Source: Streptomyces sp. ISL-36 (GTDB lineage: Bacteria > Actinomycetota > Actinomycetes > Streptomycetales > Streptomycetaceae). Taken from it: DNA of 55,601 nt. Where the stretch lies: assembly GCF_018614205.1 (NCBI RefSeq), contig NZ_JAGGOS010000074.1:1-55601 (forward strand). The letters run 5' to 3'. The translations under genes were made by a program, and so were the position numbers. Within the stretch, counting starts at the first letter, position 1, and each line of letters opens with the position of its first letter. Below are positions 7,246 through 15,304 of the stretch, in pieces. The notes beneath the pieces were generated by a model. The model was not told the origin of the DNA. It worked only from the letters and a program-made list of their open reading frames with translations, and made no database searches.

Positions 7246-7975
7246 AACGGTCCTGCGGTCGGAACTCCGGTGCAGGGACGGACGGCTGCCCGCCCGGCTC
7301 GGGGGATGGGCGGGGCGGGGCGGGCTCCGTGGCGTCGTCGGCGAGGTGTTCGAGGGCGCGCCAGATCTCCGTCGTCACCCGGACCGCCTCCTCCGCGTCA
7401 CCCGCCGCGCACGCCTCGATCAGCCGGTCGTGGAGTGCGGCCGAGCCGCAGCTTCCCGCGTCACCGAAGAGCCGCCGTTCGACGCGGCGGATGAGGGGCG
7501 TGTAGCGGGTGATGGTGGCGGCGAGGGCGTGGTTGCCGCTGGCGCGCACGAGCACGTCGTGCAGCTCGTCGTCGGCGCGCAGGGCGGCCTCGACGTCGGC
7601 GGAGCGCACGGCGGCGGCGAACCGCGCGTTGGCCTCGCGCATGGCCCGGATCCCGTCGGGGCCGAGCAGCGGCACGGCGGTGCGGGCGGCGAGTTCGTGC
7701 ATCACCCGTACGACGGCGGCGGCGTCCCGGACGACCCGGCTGACCAGCCGGGTGACCCGGGTGTAGCTCTGCGGCTTGCTCTCGACGAGCCCCTCGTCGC
7801 CGAGCCGGGCCAGGGCCTCGCGCACGGGTGCGCGCGAGAGCCCGAGCCGCTCGGCGAGATCGGCGTCCTTGACCACGGAACCGGGTGCGAGGTCGCCCCG
7901 CACGATGGCGTCGCGCAGGGCGTCGTACGCCCGGTCACGCAGAAGGGTCCGGTTCACCGGCCGCAGTGCTTCCAT
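7244..7975 (-). CDS. GntR-family regulator (FadR/FCD type), upstream of acdS
   Basis: This is a 243-residue regulator. The N-terminal winged helix-turn-helix (about 12-75) contains LAERLGLSRAPVREALARLGDEGLV, given here only as its core SRAPVREAL. The C-terminal all-helical FCD domain (about 80-215) has the His-containing metal/ligand motifs DELHDVLV and LHDRLI. It probably controls acdS downstream, itself, and perhaps the divergent SDR gene. A 21-bp palindrome at 7978-7998 begins two bases before its start codon and covers a TAACAT -10-like box on its own strand. The Pro-rich C-terminus ends at the GGTC microsatellite, so tail length may vary between strains. The ligand is unknown; ACC or a related amino acid is inferred. 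Confidence 0.9.
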   Translation of the reverse strand: MEALRPVNRTLLRDRAYDALRDAIVRGDLAPGSVVKDADLAERLGLSRAPVREALARLGDEGLVESKPQSYTRVTRLVSRVVRDAAAVVRVMHELAARTAVPLLGPDGIRAMREANARFAAAVRSADVEAALRADDELHDVLVRASGNHALAATITRYTPLIRRVERRLFGDAGSCGSAALHDRLIEACAAGDAEEAVRVTTEIWRALEHLADDATEPAPPRPSPEPGGQPSVPAPEFRPQDR

Positions 7976-7977
7976 GA

Positions 7978-7998
7978 ACTGACATGTTAGATGTCAGT
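7978..7998. promoter_or_regulatory. Perfect palindrome, probable GntR operator
   Basis: ACTGACAT (7978-7985) and ATGTCAGT (7991-7998) are perfect inverted arms around GTTAG. The element lies between gntR and the divergent SDR gene. On the minus strand it contains TAACAT eight bases before the gntR ATG, so binding would repress gntR. TATAAA at 8030-8035 is a plausible -10 for the SDR gene. Confidence 0.6.
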
Positions 7999-8063
7999 AC
8001 CCCGGGGCGGCCAGGGTCGGCCGGCCACGTATAAACGGAGAGTCGACAGAGAGGCGCTCTTCC

Positions 8064-8831
8064 ATGAACCTGGCTCCCTCCGGGCGTCGTGTCCTCGTCA
8101 GCGGGGCGTCCCGTGGCCTCGGCCGCGCGGTGGCGCAGGCGTTCGCCGCCAACGGCGACCGGGTCGCCGTCCACTACGGCTCCCGGGCGGACGAGGCCCG
8201 CGAGACCCTCGCCTCCCTCGAAGGCAGCGGCCACGCGTTGTCCGGCGGCGACCTGTCCGATCCGGCGGGCGCGGCGGCGGTGGCCGAGGCGGCGGCGGAG
8301 GCGCTCGGCGGGATCGACGTGCTGGTGAACAACGCGGCGGTCAACATCCGGCACCCGCTGCCCGAGACGCCGTACGAGGAGTGGGTCGCCGTCTGGCAGC
8401 GGCACGTGGCCGTGAACCTGCTCGCCACGGCGAACCTGAGCCATCTGGCGGCGCGGCGGATGATCGACCAGGGCGGGGGCGGGAGGATCGTGAACATCGG
8501 CTCCCGCGGCGCGTTCCGCGGCGAGCCGGACCACCCCGCGTACGGGGCGACGAAGGCGGCCGTCCACGCGCTGGGTCAGTCCCTGGCGGTCTCGCTCGCC
8601 CCGCACGGCATCGGCGTGGCCTCCGTCGCCCCGGGCTTCTTCGCGACGGAACGCGTGGCTCCGCGCCTGACGGGCCCGGAAGGCGACGACATCCGCGCCC
8701 AGAGCCCGTTCCACCGCGTGGCCACCCCCCAGGAGATCGCGGCGGCGGTCCTCTGGCTGGCCTCCCCGGAGGCCGAATGGTCCTCCGGCACGATCCTGGA
8801 CCTCAACGGCGCCTCCCACCTCCGCACCTGA
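8064..8831 (+). CDS. Short-chain dehydrogenase/reductase
   Basis: This 255-residue classical SDR resembles FabG and sugar or steroid dehydrogenases. It carries the Rossmann motif GASRGLGRA (14-22), NNAAV (about 90), Ser of the catalytic triad in IGSRGAF, Tyr-x3-Lys in YGATKAA, and the C-terminal SGTILDLNGA typical of the family. GAGAGG lies nine bases before ATG 8064. It diverges from the GntR gene across a shared palindrome, so it may belong to the same regulon as acdS. The substrate cannot be read from the sequence. Confidence 0.9.
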   Translation: MNLAPSGRRVLVSGASRGLGRAVAQAFAANGDRVAVHYGSRADEARETLASLEGSGHALSGGDLSDPAGAAAVAEAAAEALGGIDVLVNNAAVNIRHPLPETPYEEWVAVWQRHVAVNLLATANLSHLAARRMIDQGGGGRIVNIGSRGAFRGEPDHPAYGATKAAVHALGQSLAVSLAPHGIGVASVAPGFFATERVAPRLTGPEGDDIRAQSPFHRVATPQEIAAAVLWLASPEAEWSSGTILDLNGASHLRT

Positions 8832-8912
8832 CCAACTCCCGGGCCCCTCGGCCCCCGAGGGGCGCAGTCGTTGCGCCGCACAACGAACCCGGCACGGGGG
8901 TACGGGGGGCAA

Positions 8913-9014
8913 GGCGAAGCACCAGGCGCCACCCAGGGGCCGGGCGAAGCACCAGGCACCACCGCCACCGCGCCGCGAAGCGGGCGCACCCGGGGGGCCG
9001 GGGGCGGAGCCCCC
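8913..9014. repeat. Direct repeat and GC hairpin in a gene-free gap
   Basis: The gap 8832-9142 (311 bases) has no credible gene. GGCGAAGCACCAGGC occurs twice (8913-8927 and 8943-8957). GGGGGC-GGA-GCCCCC forms a hairpin at 9000-9014, part of a G-rich intergenic motif that I remember as common across Streptomyces chromosomes. The hairpin may also terminate the converging SDR and hypothetical genes. Confidence 0.55.
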
Positions 9015-9142
9015 AGTCTCGTCAGGGTTTCGAGGAGGGGCGGGGTGGGGGAATCCCCCGACCGGCGGGGCCATCCACGACGCCGCGAAACCACCGCCCC
9101 CAACGGGCCGAGGCCCCGGGATGGGCCCCAGGGGCCGAGGCG

Positions 9143-10630
9143 TCAACCCCGTACGCGCGACCTCGCCTTGAACGCCGCCTTGCGGGCCTCCTTCGCCGCC
9201 CTCTTGTCCCGGTGCAGCCGGCCCATCGCCTCCAGGACCTCCGCCGTCGCCGGGTGATCGACCCGCCATGCCGCCTCGAAGAAGCCGCCGTGCTGGCCCG
9301 TCAGACCCTCCACCAGGTCCTGGAGCTCCTCCAGGTCCCCCTCCGCGTCCAACTGCGCCGCGATCGTGTCGATCGCCAGCCAGAAGATCATCGACTCCGG
9401 CGGCGCCGGAACGTCCGCCGCTCCCCGCTCCGCCAGCCAGACCCGGGCCAGCCCGCCCAGCTCCGCGTCGTCGAGCACCTCCCGTACCGCCGGCTCCGCC
9501 TCCGGGCCGACCAGGGCGAGGGCCTGCTGGCAGTGGAGCCGGCGCAGCGGCGAACCGGCGTCGGCGCCCCGGGCCGCGGCCAGCAGCTCCCGCGCCGCCT
9601 CCACCGCGCCCCGCCCCGCGAGCCAGCCCGCGGTCTCGGCGCGCGCCGCGCTCTCGGGGTAGGCGGTGAGGCCGTCGAGGAGCACGTCCGCGCCCTTGTC
9701 GGCCAGTTCGCCGACGGCCGGCGCGTTCACGCCCGCCTCCAGCATCCGGGCGCGTACGCCGTAGAGCCCGAGCGGCGTCAGCCTGACCATGCCGTACCGC
9801 GTGACGTCCTCGTCGTCGAGCTCCTCACCGAGCTCCCCACCGCGCTCACCGCCGAACGCGCCGGCCGACGGAGCGGGTTCCTCACCCTCCTCGACCATCA
9901 GCGCCTCGTCGACGGGCTGGTACTCGACGAGCCCGATCGGTTCGAGCAGCCGGAACTGGTCGTCCAGCCGCATCATCGCCTCGGAGACCTGCTCCAGCAC
10001 GTCGTCGGTCGGCTCGCCCATGTCGTCCGGGACGATCATCGACGCCGCGAGCGCCGGCAGGGGCACCGGGCTCTCGCCCGTGCCGCCCTCGCTGACCGTC
10101 AGCAGGTACAGATTGCCGAGCACCCCCTCCAGGAACTCCGCTTCCTCCTCCGGGTTCCAGTCCAGGCGCTCGAAGTCGATCTCGCCGTCCTCGCCGATGA
10201 CCTCCGCCAGGTCGTCGAGCACGGGGGCCGTGGCGTCGGCGAGCACCACGTCAAGGGCGTCGAGCCAGATCCCGAGGACGTCGAGCGGCGCCCCACCGGT
10301 GAGGAGTGAGAGGTTCTCGCCGGCGGTCACCGCACCGGGGGCGTCCTCGTCGCCGTCCCCGACCTCCACCAGGCCGGTGTCCACGGCGACCCGCCACGCC
10401 TCGCTCGCGTACGCCTCACCGTCCTCGTCCGCCGCGAGGCCCAACACCTCGGCCGCCGCGGGCAGTTCTTCGTCGACGAGTTCGCCGCCCGGGCCGACCG
10501 GGGTCTCGGGGCCGGCCCAGCGGGCGAGCCGTGCGGCGCGGGCCAGCAGGGGGGTGGCCAGGGCGTCCCGCGCCAGCTCCGCGTCCGCGTGCAGCTGAAC
10601 GGGGGGCAGAGTGGGGCGATCCAGTGCCAT
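9143..10630 (-). CDS. Large acidic conserved hypothetical protein with basic tail
   Basis: Function not recognised. The 495-residue protein is strongly acidic (runs such as DGDEDAPGA, GELGEELDDEDV) except for a lysine/arginine-rich C-terminus, DKRAAKEARKAAFKARSRV. The middle region has winged-helix-like texture (YGMVRLTPLGLYGVR, residue about 285). Residues about 310-440 are a series of Ala/Leu-rich helices of HEAT-like or ARM-like type. There is no signal peptide or transmembrane segment. GAGGAG precedes ATG 10630. I recall similar proteins as single-copy hypotheticals in streptomycetes. It is monocistronic between two gaps. A scaffold or nucleic-acid-associated role is only a guess. Confidence 0.8.
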   Translation of the reverse strand: MALDRPTLPPVQLHADAELARDALATPLLARAARLARWAGPETPVGPGGELVDEELPAAAEVLGLAADEDGEAYASEAWRVAVDTGLVEVGDGDEDAPGAVTAGENLSLLTGGAPLDVLGIWLDALDVVLADATAPVLDDLAEVIGEDGEIDFERLDWNPEEEAEFLEGVLGNLYLLTVSEGGTGESPVPLPALAASMIVPDDMGEPTDDVLEQVSEAMMRLDDQFRLLEPIGLVEYQPVDEALMVEEGEEPAPSAGAFGGERGGELGEELDDEDVTRYGMVRLTPLGLYGVRARMLEAGVNAPAVGELADKGADVLLDGLTAYPESAARAETAGWLAGRGAVEAARELLAAARGADAGSPLRRLHCQQALALVGPEAEPAVREVLDDAELGGLARVWLAERGAADVPAPPESMIFWLAIDTIAAQLDAEGDLEELQDLVEGLTGQHGGFFEAAWRVDHPATAEVLEAMGRLHRDKRAAKEARKAAFKARSRVRG

Positions 10631-10740
10631 CTGGGGTCTTCTCCTCGAAGCGCTCTAGGGGGCGAACGGCCTTCAGCGTAGACGCATTTCCGGCGTGGCC
10701 CGCCGGTTCACGGAGCGGTCAGCCTTCGTACACCCGTCGA

Positions 10741-10772
10741 CCCTTGACAAGGGACCCGCCCAACCAAGAGAT
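10741..10772 (+). promoter_or_regulatory. Promoter of the secreted nuclease with palindromic -35
   Basis: CCCTTG-A-CAAGGG (10741-10753) is a perfect palindrome that contains TTGACA at 10744-10749. AGAGAT at 10767-10772 is a weak -10 at 17 bases. A second TTGACG follows at 10772. The palindrome over the -35 suggests an operator. Confidence 0.35.
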
Positions 10773-10823
10773 TGACGCGCGTAGACCCCCGACCGATCCT
10801 CCAAGCACCTCCGGAGCCCCTTG

Positions 10824-12695
10824 ATGCCTTCCTCCATACCGAGAACCGCGGCCGTCGCCGCCGTCGTGTCCGCCGCGCTCGCCGCCGGTCTCCTCGCCGG
10901 ATCCGCCGCCTCGGCGGACACCTCGGCGAACACCTCGGCGGACACCTCGGCGGACGCCGCCGCCGGCGTCCGCGTCCACGACATCCAGGGCACCACGCGC
11001 ATCTCGCCGCTCGTCGGGCAGCAGGTCACCGGCGTCACGGGCATCGTGACCGGTGTACGGACGTACGGCTCCCGTGGCTTCTGGATCCAGGACCCGCAGG
11101 GCGACGGCAACCCGGCCACCAGCGAGGGCCTGTTCGTCTTCACCAGCTCCCTCCCGACCGTCGCCGTCGGCGACGCGGTGAGCGTGAAGGGCACCGTCGG
11201 CGAGTACGTCCCCGGCGGCCTGAACTCGGGCAACCAGTCGCTGACCCAGATCTCCCGGCCGACCGTCACCGTGGTCTCCTCCGGCAACCCGGTCCCGGCC
11301 CCGGTGACGATCTCCGCCTCGTCCGTCCCGGACGCGTACGCCCCCGAGGGCGACCCGGCCGCCGGCGGTTCCGTCAACGGCCTCACCCTGGACCCGGAGT
11401 CGTACGCCCTGGACTACTACGAGTCCCTGGAGGGCGCCAACGTCCGGATCGGCTCCTCCCGGGTCGTCGGCGCCTCCACCGAGCACGCCGAGCTGTGGGT
11501 GACGGTGAAGCCCCACGAGAACGACAACCGTCGCGGCGGCACGGTCTACGGCTCGTACACCGCGCAGAACAGCGGCCGCCTCAAGGTCCAGTCGCTGGTC
11601 CCGCTCGCCCAGCAGCCCTTCCCGACCGCGAACGTCGGCGACTGGCTGACCGGTTCGAGCGAGGGTCCGATGGACTTCGACCAGTTCGGCGGCTACAAGC
11701 TCGTCGCCCGTACCCTGGGCACCGTCGTGGACCACGGCCTCGAGCGCGAGACCACGGACAAGCAGCACAAGAACGAGCTGGCGGTCGCGACGTACAACGT
11801 CGAGAACCTCGACCCGTCCGACCCGCAGGAGAAGTTCGACGCGCTCGCCGCGGCCGTGGTGAAGAACCTCGCCTCGCCCGACATCCTCGCCCTGGAGGAG
11901 ATCCAGGACAACAACGGCGCCAAGAACGACGGAACGGTCGCGGCCGACCAGACGCTGAAGAAGTTCACGGACGCGATCGTGGCGGCGGGCGGCCCGGCGT
12001 ACGAGTGGCGCTCGGTCGACCCGGTGAGCAACAAGGACGGCGGCGAGCCCGGCGGCAACATCCGTCAGGCCTTCCTCTTCAACCCGGAGCGGGTCTCCTT
12101 CACCGACCGGTCGGCCGGCGACGCGACGACCGCGACCGGCGTGGTCCGCGGCGAGAAGGGCGGCGCGGCGCTGACCCTCTCCCCCGGCCGGATCGACCCG
12201 GCGAACACCGCCTGGGAGAACAGCCGCAAGCCGCTGGCGGGCGAGTTCACCTTCCGCGGCCGTACGGTCTTCGTGATCGCCAACCACTTCGGTTCGAAGG
12301 GCGGTGACGAGGGCATCGCCTCGCACCACCAGCCGCCGGTCCGTTCCTCCGAGGCGAAGCGCCTCCTCCAGGCGCAGGCCGTCAACGCCTTCGTGAAGGA
12401 CGTCCTCGCGGTCGAGAAGCAGGCCGACGTGCTGGTCCTCGGCGACATCAACGACTTCGAGTTCTCCGAGACGACGAAGGCGCTGACGGACGGCGGGGCG
12501 CTCTACCCGGCCGTGAAGTCGCTGCCGCGCAGCGAGCGCTACTCGTACGTCTTCCAGGGCAACAGCCAGGTTCTCGACCAGATCCTGACCAGCCCGGGCG
12601 TCCACCACTTCGAGTACGACAGCGTCCACATCAACGCGGAGTTCGCCGAGCAGGACAGCGACCACGACCCGCAGGTGCTGCGCTTCCGCCCGTAG
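10824..12695 (+). CDS. Secreted endonuclease/exonuclease/phosphatase (ExeM/NucH-like)
   Basis: This is an extracellular nuclease or phosphoesterase of 623 residues. The Sec signal peptide (about 1-31, ASA-DT cleavage site) is followed by a short Thr/Ser/Ala/Asp repeat (TSANTSADTSADA). An OB-fold-like region (about 45-150, VTGVTGIVTGVRTYG...GFWIQDP) and the C-terminal EEP catalytic domain (about 310-623) follow. Catalytic motifs are TYNVENL, LALEEIQDN (metal Glu), NHFGSK, GDINDFEF and the final DSDHDPQ. ATG 10824 has GGAG at 10813-10816. The likely role is DNA scavenging for phosphate or carbon, and the palindromic promoter hints at regulation. Exact substrate preference is uncertain. Confidence 0.88.
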   Translation: MPSSIPRTAAVAAVVSAALAAGLLAGSAASADTSANTSADTSADAAAGVRVHDIQGTTRISPLVGQQVTGVTGIVTGVRTYGSRGFWIQDPQGDGNPATSEGLFVFTSSLPTVAVGDAVSVKGTVGEYVPGGLNSGNQSLTQISRPTVTVVSSGNPVPAPVTISASSVPDAYAPEGDPAAGGSVNGLTLDPESYALDYYESLEGANVRIGSSRVVGASTEHAELWVTVKPHENDNRRGGTVYGSYTAQNSGRLKVQSLVPLAQQPFPTANVGDWLTGSSEGPMDFDQFGGYKLVARTLGTVVDHGLERETTDKQHKNELAVATYNVENLDPSDPQEKFDALAAAVVKNLASPDILALEEIQDNNGAKNDGTVAADQTLKKFTDAIVAAGGPAYEWRSVDPVSNKDGGEPGGNIRQAFLFNPERVSFTDRSAGDATTATGVVRGEKGGAALTLSPGRIDPANTAWENSRKPLAGEFTFRGRTVFVIANHFGSKGGDEGIASHHQPPVRSSEAKRLLQAQAVNAFVKDVLAVEKQADVLVLGDINDFEFSETTKALTDGGALYPAVKSLPRSERYSYVFQGNSQVLDQILTSPGVHHFEYDSVHINAEFAEQDSDHDPQVLRFRP

Positions 12696-12725
12696 GCGCC
12701 GCCCCCGGCCCCCGGCCCCCGGCCG

Positions 12726-12744
12726 CCCCCGAACAGACCGGGGG
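12726..12744 (+). terminator. Hairpin terminator after the nuclease gene
   Basis: CCCCCG (12726-12731) pairs with CGGGGG (12739-12744) around a seven-base loop, 30 bases after the stop codon. The surrounding sequence is G/C-only, and there is no T tract. Confidence 0.5.
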
Positions 12745-12799
12745 TGGCCGGGCTCGCCGGGCCGGCCGGACCGGACCCGCCCCGTGGCAGACTCCGGTC

Positions 12800-13252
12800 A
12801 TGATCTTCCGTGCCGCGACCCGGGCCGAACTCCCCGCCGTCCTCGCCCTGCTCGCCGACGAGGAGAAGGTCGTGGACCCCGCCTCCGTCACCGAGGCGTA
12901 CGAGCGGGCCTTCGCCGACATCGAGGGCGACCCGCGCAACGAGATCCTGGTCCTGGTGGACGAGGACGGCACCGTCGTGGGCTCTCTGCAGGCGACCTAC
13001 ATCCCCGGCCTCGGCAAGGGCGGAGCCGAGCGCGCACTGATCGAGGCGGTTCGGATCAGGGCGGACCGGCGTGGCGGCGGGCTCGGCCGGGAGCTGATCC
13101 GACGGGCCGTGGAGCGGGCGGGCGAACGTGGCTGCGCGCTCGTCCAGTTGACCAGCGACAAGCGGCGGACGGAAGCCCACCGCTTCTACGCCTCCCTGGG
13201 CTTCGCACGCAGCCACGACGGGTTCAAGCTCGTGCTCCGGCCGCCCGGCTAG
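12800..13252 (+). CDS. GNAT-family N-acetyltransferase
   Basis: This is a 150-residue single GNAT domain. The acetyl-CoA motif is RADRRGGGLGRELIRRA (about residues 91-107; consensus R/Q-x-x-G-x-G/A), followed by LTSDKRRTEAHRFYASLGF, the usual strand-helix that forms the acceptor side. CAGACT lies six bases before the ATG, so the mRNA may be leaderless. The stop codon overlaps that of the convergent SDR gene in a shared CTAG. The acceptor is unknown; small amines, amino acids or antibiotics are all possible for this family. Confidence 0.88.
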   Translation: MIFRAATRAELPAVLALLADEEKVVDPASVTEAYERAFADIEGDPRNEILVLVDEDGTVVGSLQATYIPGLGKGGAERALIEAVRIRADRRGGGLGRELIRRAVERAGERGCALVQLTSDKRRTEAHRFYASLGFARSHDGFKLVLRPPG

Positions 13253-13989
13253 CCGAGCAGGTGTCCACCGCCGTCGACGAGCAGCACCTCTCCGGTGATG
13301 TACGAGGCGTTGGTCAGGTCGAAGACCGCCTGCGCGATGTCCTCGGGCCGGCCCACCCGGCGCAGCGGGAGGACCCCGGCCACGTGCGCCTTGGCCTCCT
13401 CGGCGCCTTCGACGCCGTCGAACCAGGGGGTGTCGATCAGGCCGGGAGCGACCGCGTTGACCCGTACGTCCGGGCCGAGGGTCTTGGCGAGCAGCTTGGT
13501 CATGTGGTTGACGGCGGCCTTGGAGACGGCGTACGGGATGGAGCTGCCGCCCGGCCGGACTCCGGCCTGCGAGGAGATGTTCACGACGCAGCCGGCGCCG
13601 CTGGCCCGCAGGTGCGGGACGGCCGCGGTGACGGTCTGCCAGACGCCGATGACGTTGACGTCGTAGAGGTGGCGCCAGACCTCGGGCGAGGCGGCCTCCA
13701 GGTCGTCGTGCGGGATGAACCGGGTGGTGCCCGCGCTGTTGACCAGGATGTCGAGACGGCCGTAGGTCTCGACGGTCCGCTCGACGAGGCGGCGGGCCTC
13801 GGTCTCGTCGGAGACGTCCGCCTGGAGGTAGCGGGCGTCGGGCAGTTCGGCGGCGAGCGCCCTGCCGGCCTCCACGGACCGCGCGGAGTTGACGACGACC
13901 CTGATGCCGGCCTCGGCGAGGCGTCGGGCGACGGCGGCCCCGATGCCCGAGGAAGAGCCGGTGACGAGTGCGACGCGCTGTTCGCTCAT
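13249..13989 (-). CDS. FabG-like short-chain dehydrogenase/reductase
   Basis: This is a 246-residue classical SDR with TGSSSGIG (about 10-17), NSAG (about 86), Ser in INISSQAG, YAVSKAA with the catalytic Tyr/Lys, and the C-terminal YITGEVLLVDGG. It fits a 3-oxoacyl-ACP or other ketone/alcohol reductase. GGAG lies about eight bases before the ATG. The gene is convergent with the acetyltransferase (overlap of the stop codons) and divergent from the dapA-type gene. Its context gives no clear pathway. Confidence 0.9.
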   Translation of the reverse strand: MSEQRVALVTGSSSGIGAAVARRLAEAGIRVVVNSARSVEAGRALAAELPDARYLQADVSDETEARRLVERTVETYGRLDILVNSAGTTRFIPHDDLEAASPEVWRHLYDVNVIGVWQTVTAAVPHLRASGAGCVVNISSQAGVRPGGSSIPYAVSKAAVNHMTKLLAKTLGPDVRVNAVAPGLIDTPWFDGVEGAEEAKAHVAGVLPLRRVGRPEDIAQAVFDLTNASYITGEVLLVDGGGHLLG

Positions 13990-14091
13990 GGTGTGTGTGC
14001 TCCTTGTCCCCCTGTCGCGCCCGGTCGATCATGCCAGAGAGCCATCCTTCAGGGCTGCTTACCCCTCACCCCAAGCAGATCTAAGTGGACC

Positions 14092-14116
14092 TTGACAGTC
14101 GGCTCGGCCGAGACTG
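14092..14116 (+). promoter_or_regulatory. -35-like box and palindrome before the dapA-type gene
   Basis: TTGACA lies at 14092-14097. CAGTC (14096-14100) and GACTG (14112-14116) flank GGC-TCG-GCC, making a nearly perfect inverted repeat that ends five bases before the ATG at 14122. No Shine-Dalgarno is present, and no clear -10 is found at the usual spacing. It could be an operator or a translation-blocking hairpin. Confidence 0.35.
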
Positions 14117-14121
14117 CCCCG

Positions 14122-15000
14122 ATGACCACTGAACGCCCTTTCGGCCGCGCTCTGTGCGCGATGATCACCCCTTTCACCGCCACCGGTGCGCTCGATCTCG
14201 ACCGCGCCGGGGAGCTCGCCGCCCGTCTCGTCTCCGAGGGGTGCGACGGCCTCGTCCTCAACGGCACGACCGGCGAGTCCCCGACCACGACGGACGAGGA
14301 GAAGGCGGCGCTGATCCGCGCGGTGCGCGAGAGCGTCGGGCCGGGGTCCGCCGTCCTCAGCGGCGTCGGTACCGCCGACACCCGGCACACGGTCGCCCTC
14401 GCCCGGCAGGCCGAGGAGGCGGGCGCCGACGGGCTCCTCGTCGTCACGCCGTACTACAGCCGCCCTCCGCAGGCCGCCGTCGAGACGCACTTCCTGCGGG
14501 TGGCGGACGCGACCGGACTGCCGGTGATGCTGTACGACATCCCCGGCCGCACCGGCACCCGGATCGAGCCGGAGACGATGCTGCGGCTGGCGGAGCATCC
14601 TCGGATCGTCGCGGTCAAGGACTGCGCCTACGACCTGCTCGGCAGCGCGAAGGTGATCGCCCGTACCTCCCTCGCCTACTACTCCGGCTGCGAGGAGCTG
14701 AACCTTCCGCTGTACGCGGTGGGCGGCGCCGGCTACGTCAGTACGGTGGCGAACGTGGTGCCTCGCCGGATGCGGGCGGTGCTGGACGCCTTCGACGCGG
14801 GGGAGACGGCCGAGGCGGCCCGCCTCCACGCGCTCACGCTGCCGCTCACCGAACTGATGATGGCCTCGGGCCTGCCGGGGACGGTGACCGCGAAGGCGCT
14901 CCTCGACGGCGGCGGCTTCGTACGGGAACCGCTGCAGCCCGCCGACCGGGAGACGGTCGACGGGCTGCGGGCGGCGTACGAGGAGCTGGTTCGGTCGTAG
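14122..15000 (+). CDS. dapA: 4-hydroxy-tetrahydrodipicolinate synthase family enzyme
   Basis: The DHDPS reaction condenses pyruvate with aspartate semialdehyde in the diaminopimelate/lysine pathway. At 292 residues it has the length of the E. coli enzyme and keeps the key motifs: NGTTGESPTT (Thr-Thr of the triad), YYSRPPQ (Tyr), YDIPGRTG (substrate-binding Arg) and VAVKDCAYD (Schiff-base Lys). A dapD gene lies 0.3 kb downstream on the opposite strand, which fits lysine biosynthesis. Streptomycetes carry several DapA paralogues, so this may be a secondary copy or a relative acting on another keto acid. Start ATG 14122 is the first in frame after the promoter region, without a visible ribosome site. 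Confidence 0.82.
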   Translation: MTTERPFGRALCAMITPFTATGALDLDRAGELAARLVSEGCDGLVLNGTTGESPTTTDEEKAALIRAVRESVGPGSAVLSGVGTADTRHTVALARQAEEAGADGLLVVTPYYSRPPQAAVETHFLRVADATGLPVMLYDIPGRTGTRIEPETMLRLAEHPRIVAVKDCAYDLLGSAKVIARTSLAYYSGCEELNLPLYAVGGAGYVSTVANVVPRRMRAVLDAFDAGETAEAARLHALTLPLTELMMASGLPGTVTAKALLDGGGFVREPLQPADRETVDGLRAAYEELVRS

Positions 15001-15009
15001 CGGAGCCGC

Positions 15010-15228
15010 TCAGTCCTGAACGTCCGTACGGCCGACGACGGTGGCGTGCTCCAGGACGTCCTCCAGCGGGTCGTCGATCTGGCCGGTGTGGAGCGAGAGG
15101 ACGGGACCGTTCGTGACGCTGGGGCCGTTCTGCGTGTGCGTGTGCGTCTCGTCCGCGAAGGCGGCCCCGCCGGGCAGCAGGACGGCCGCGATGATCAGCG
15201 CACCGACGATGGTGGGCCTCGTCCTCAT
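15010..15228 (-). CDS. Small secreted protein, unknown function
   Basis: This is a 72-residue precursor. A Sec signal peptide (MRTRPTIVGALIIAAVLLPG, then GAAFA) is followed by a mature peptide of about 46 residues starting DETHTHTQNGPSVTNGP. It is His/Thr-rich at the front and acidic later (DDPLEDVLEH). A GAGGAG ribosome site lies before the ATG at 15228. It has no cysteines and no chaplin or lanthipeptide features. His-Thr-His-Thr could coordinate a metal, which is speculation. Signal peptide and codon usage make it a real gene. Confidence 0.75.
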   Translation of the reverse strand: MRTRPTIVGALIIAAVLLPGGAAFADETHTHTQNGPSVTNGPVLSLHTGQIDDPLEDVLEHATVVGRTDVQD

Positions 15229-15304
15229 GTCGACTCCTCGCCTTGTCCGTTACGTGTGACTCTGCGTCGGCCTGTTAACGCAGGGTCACACGCATCGGTC
15301 ACGC

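Noticed and set aside
10741..10823. An SOS (LexA) box before the secreted nuclease
   Set aside because: The palindrome CCCTTGACAAGGG does not match the actinobacterial LexA consensus GAAC-N4-GTTC.
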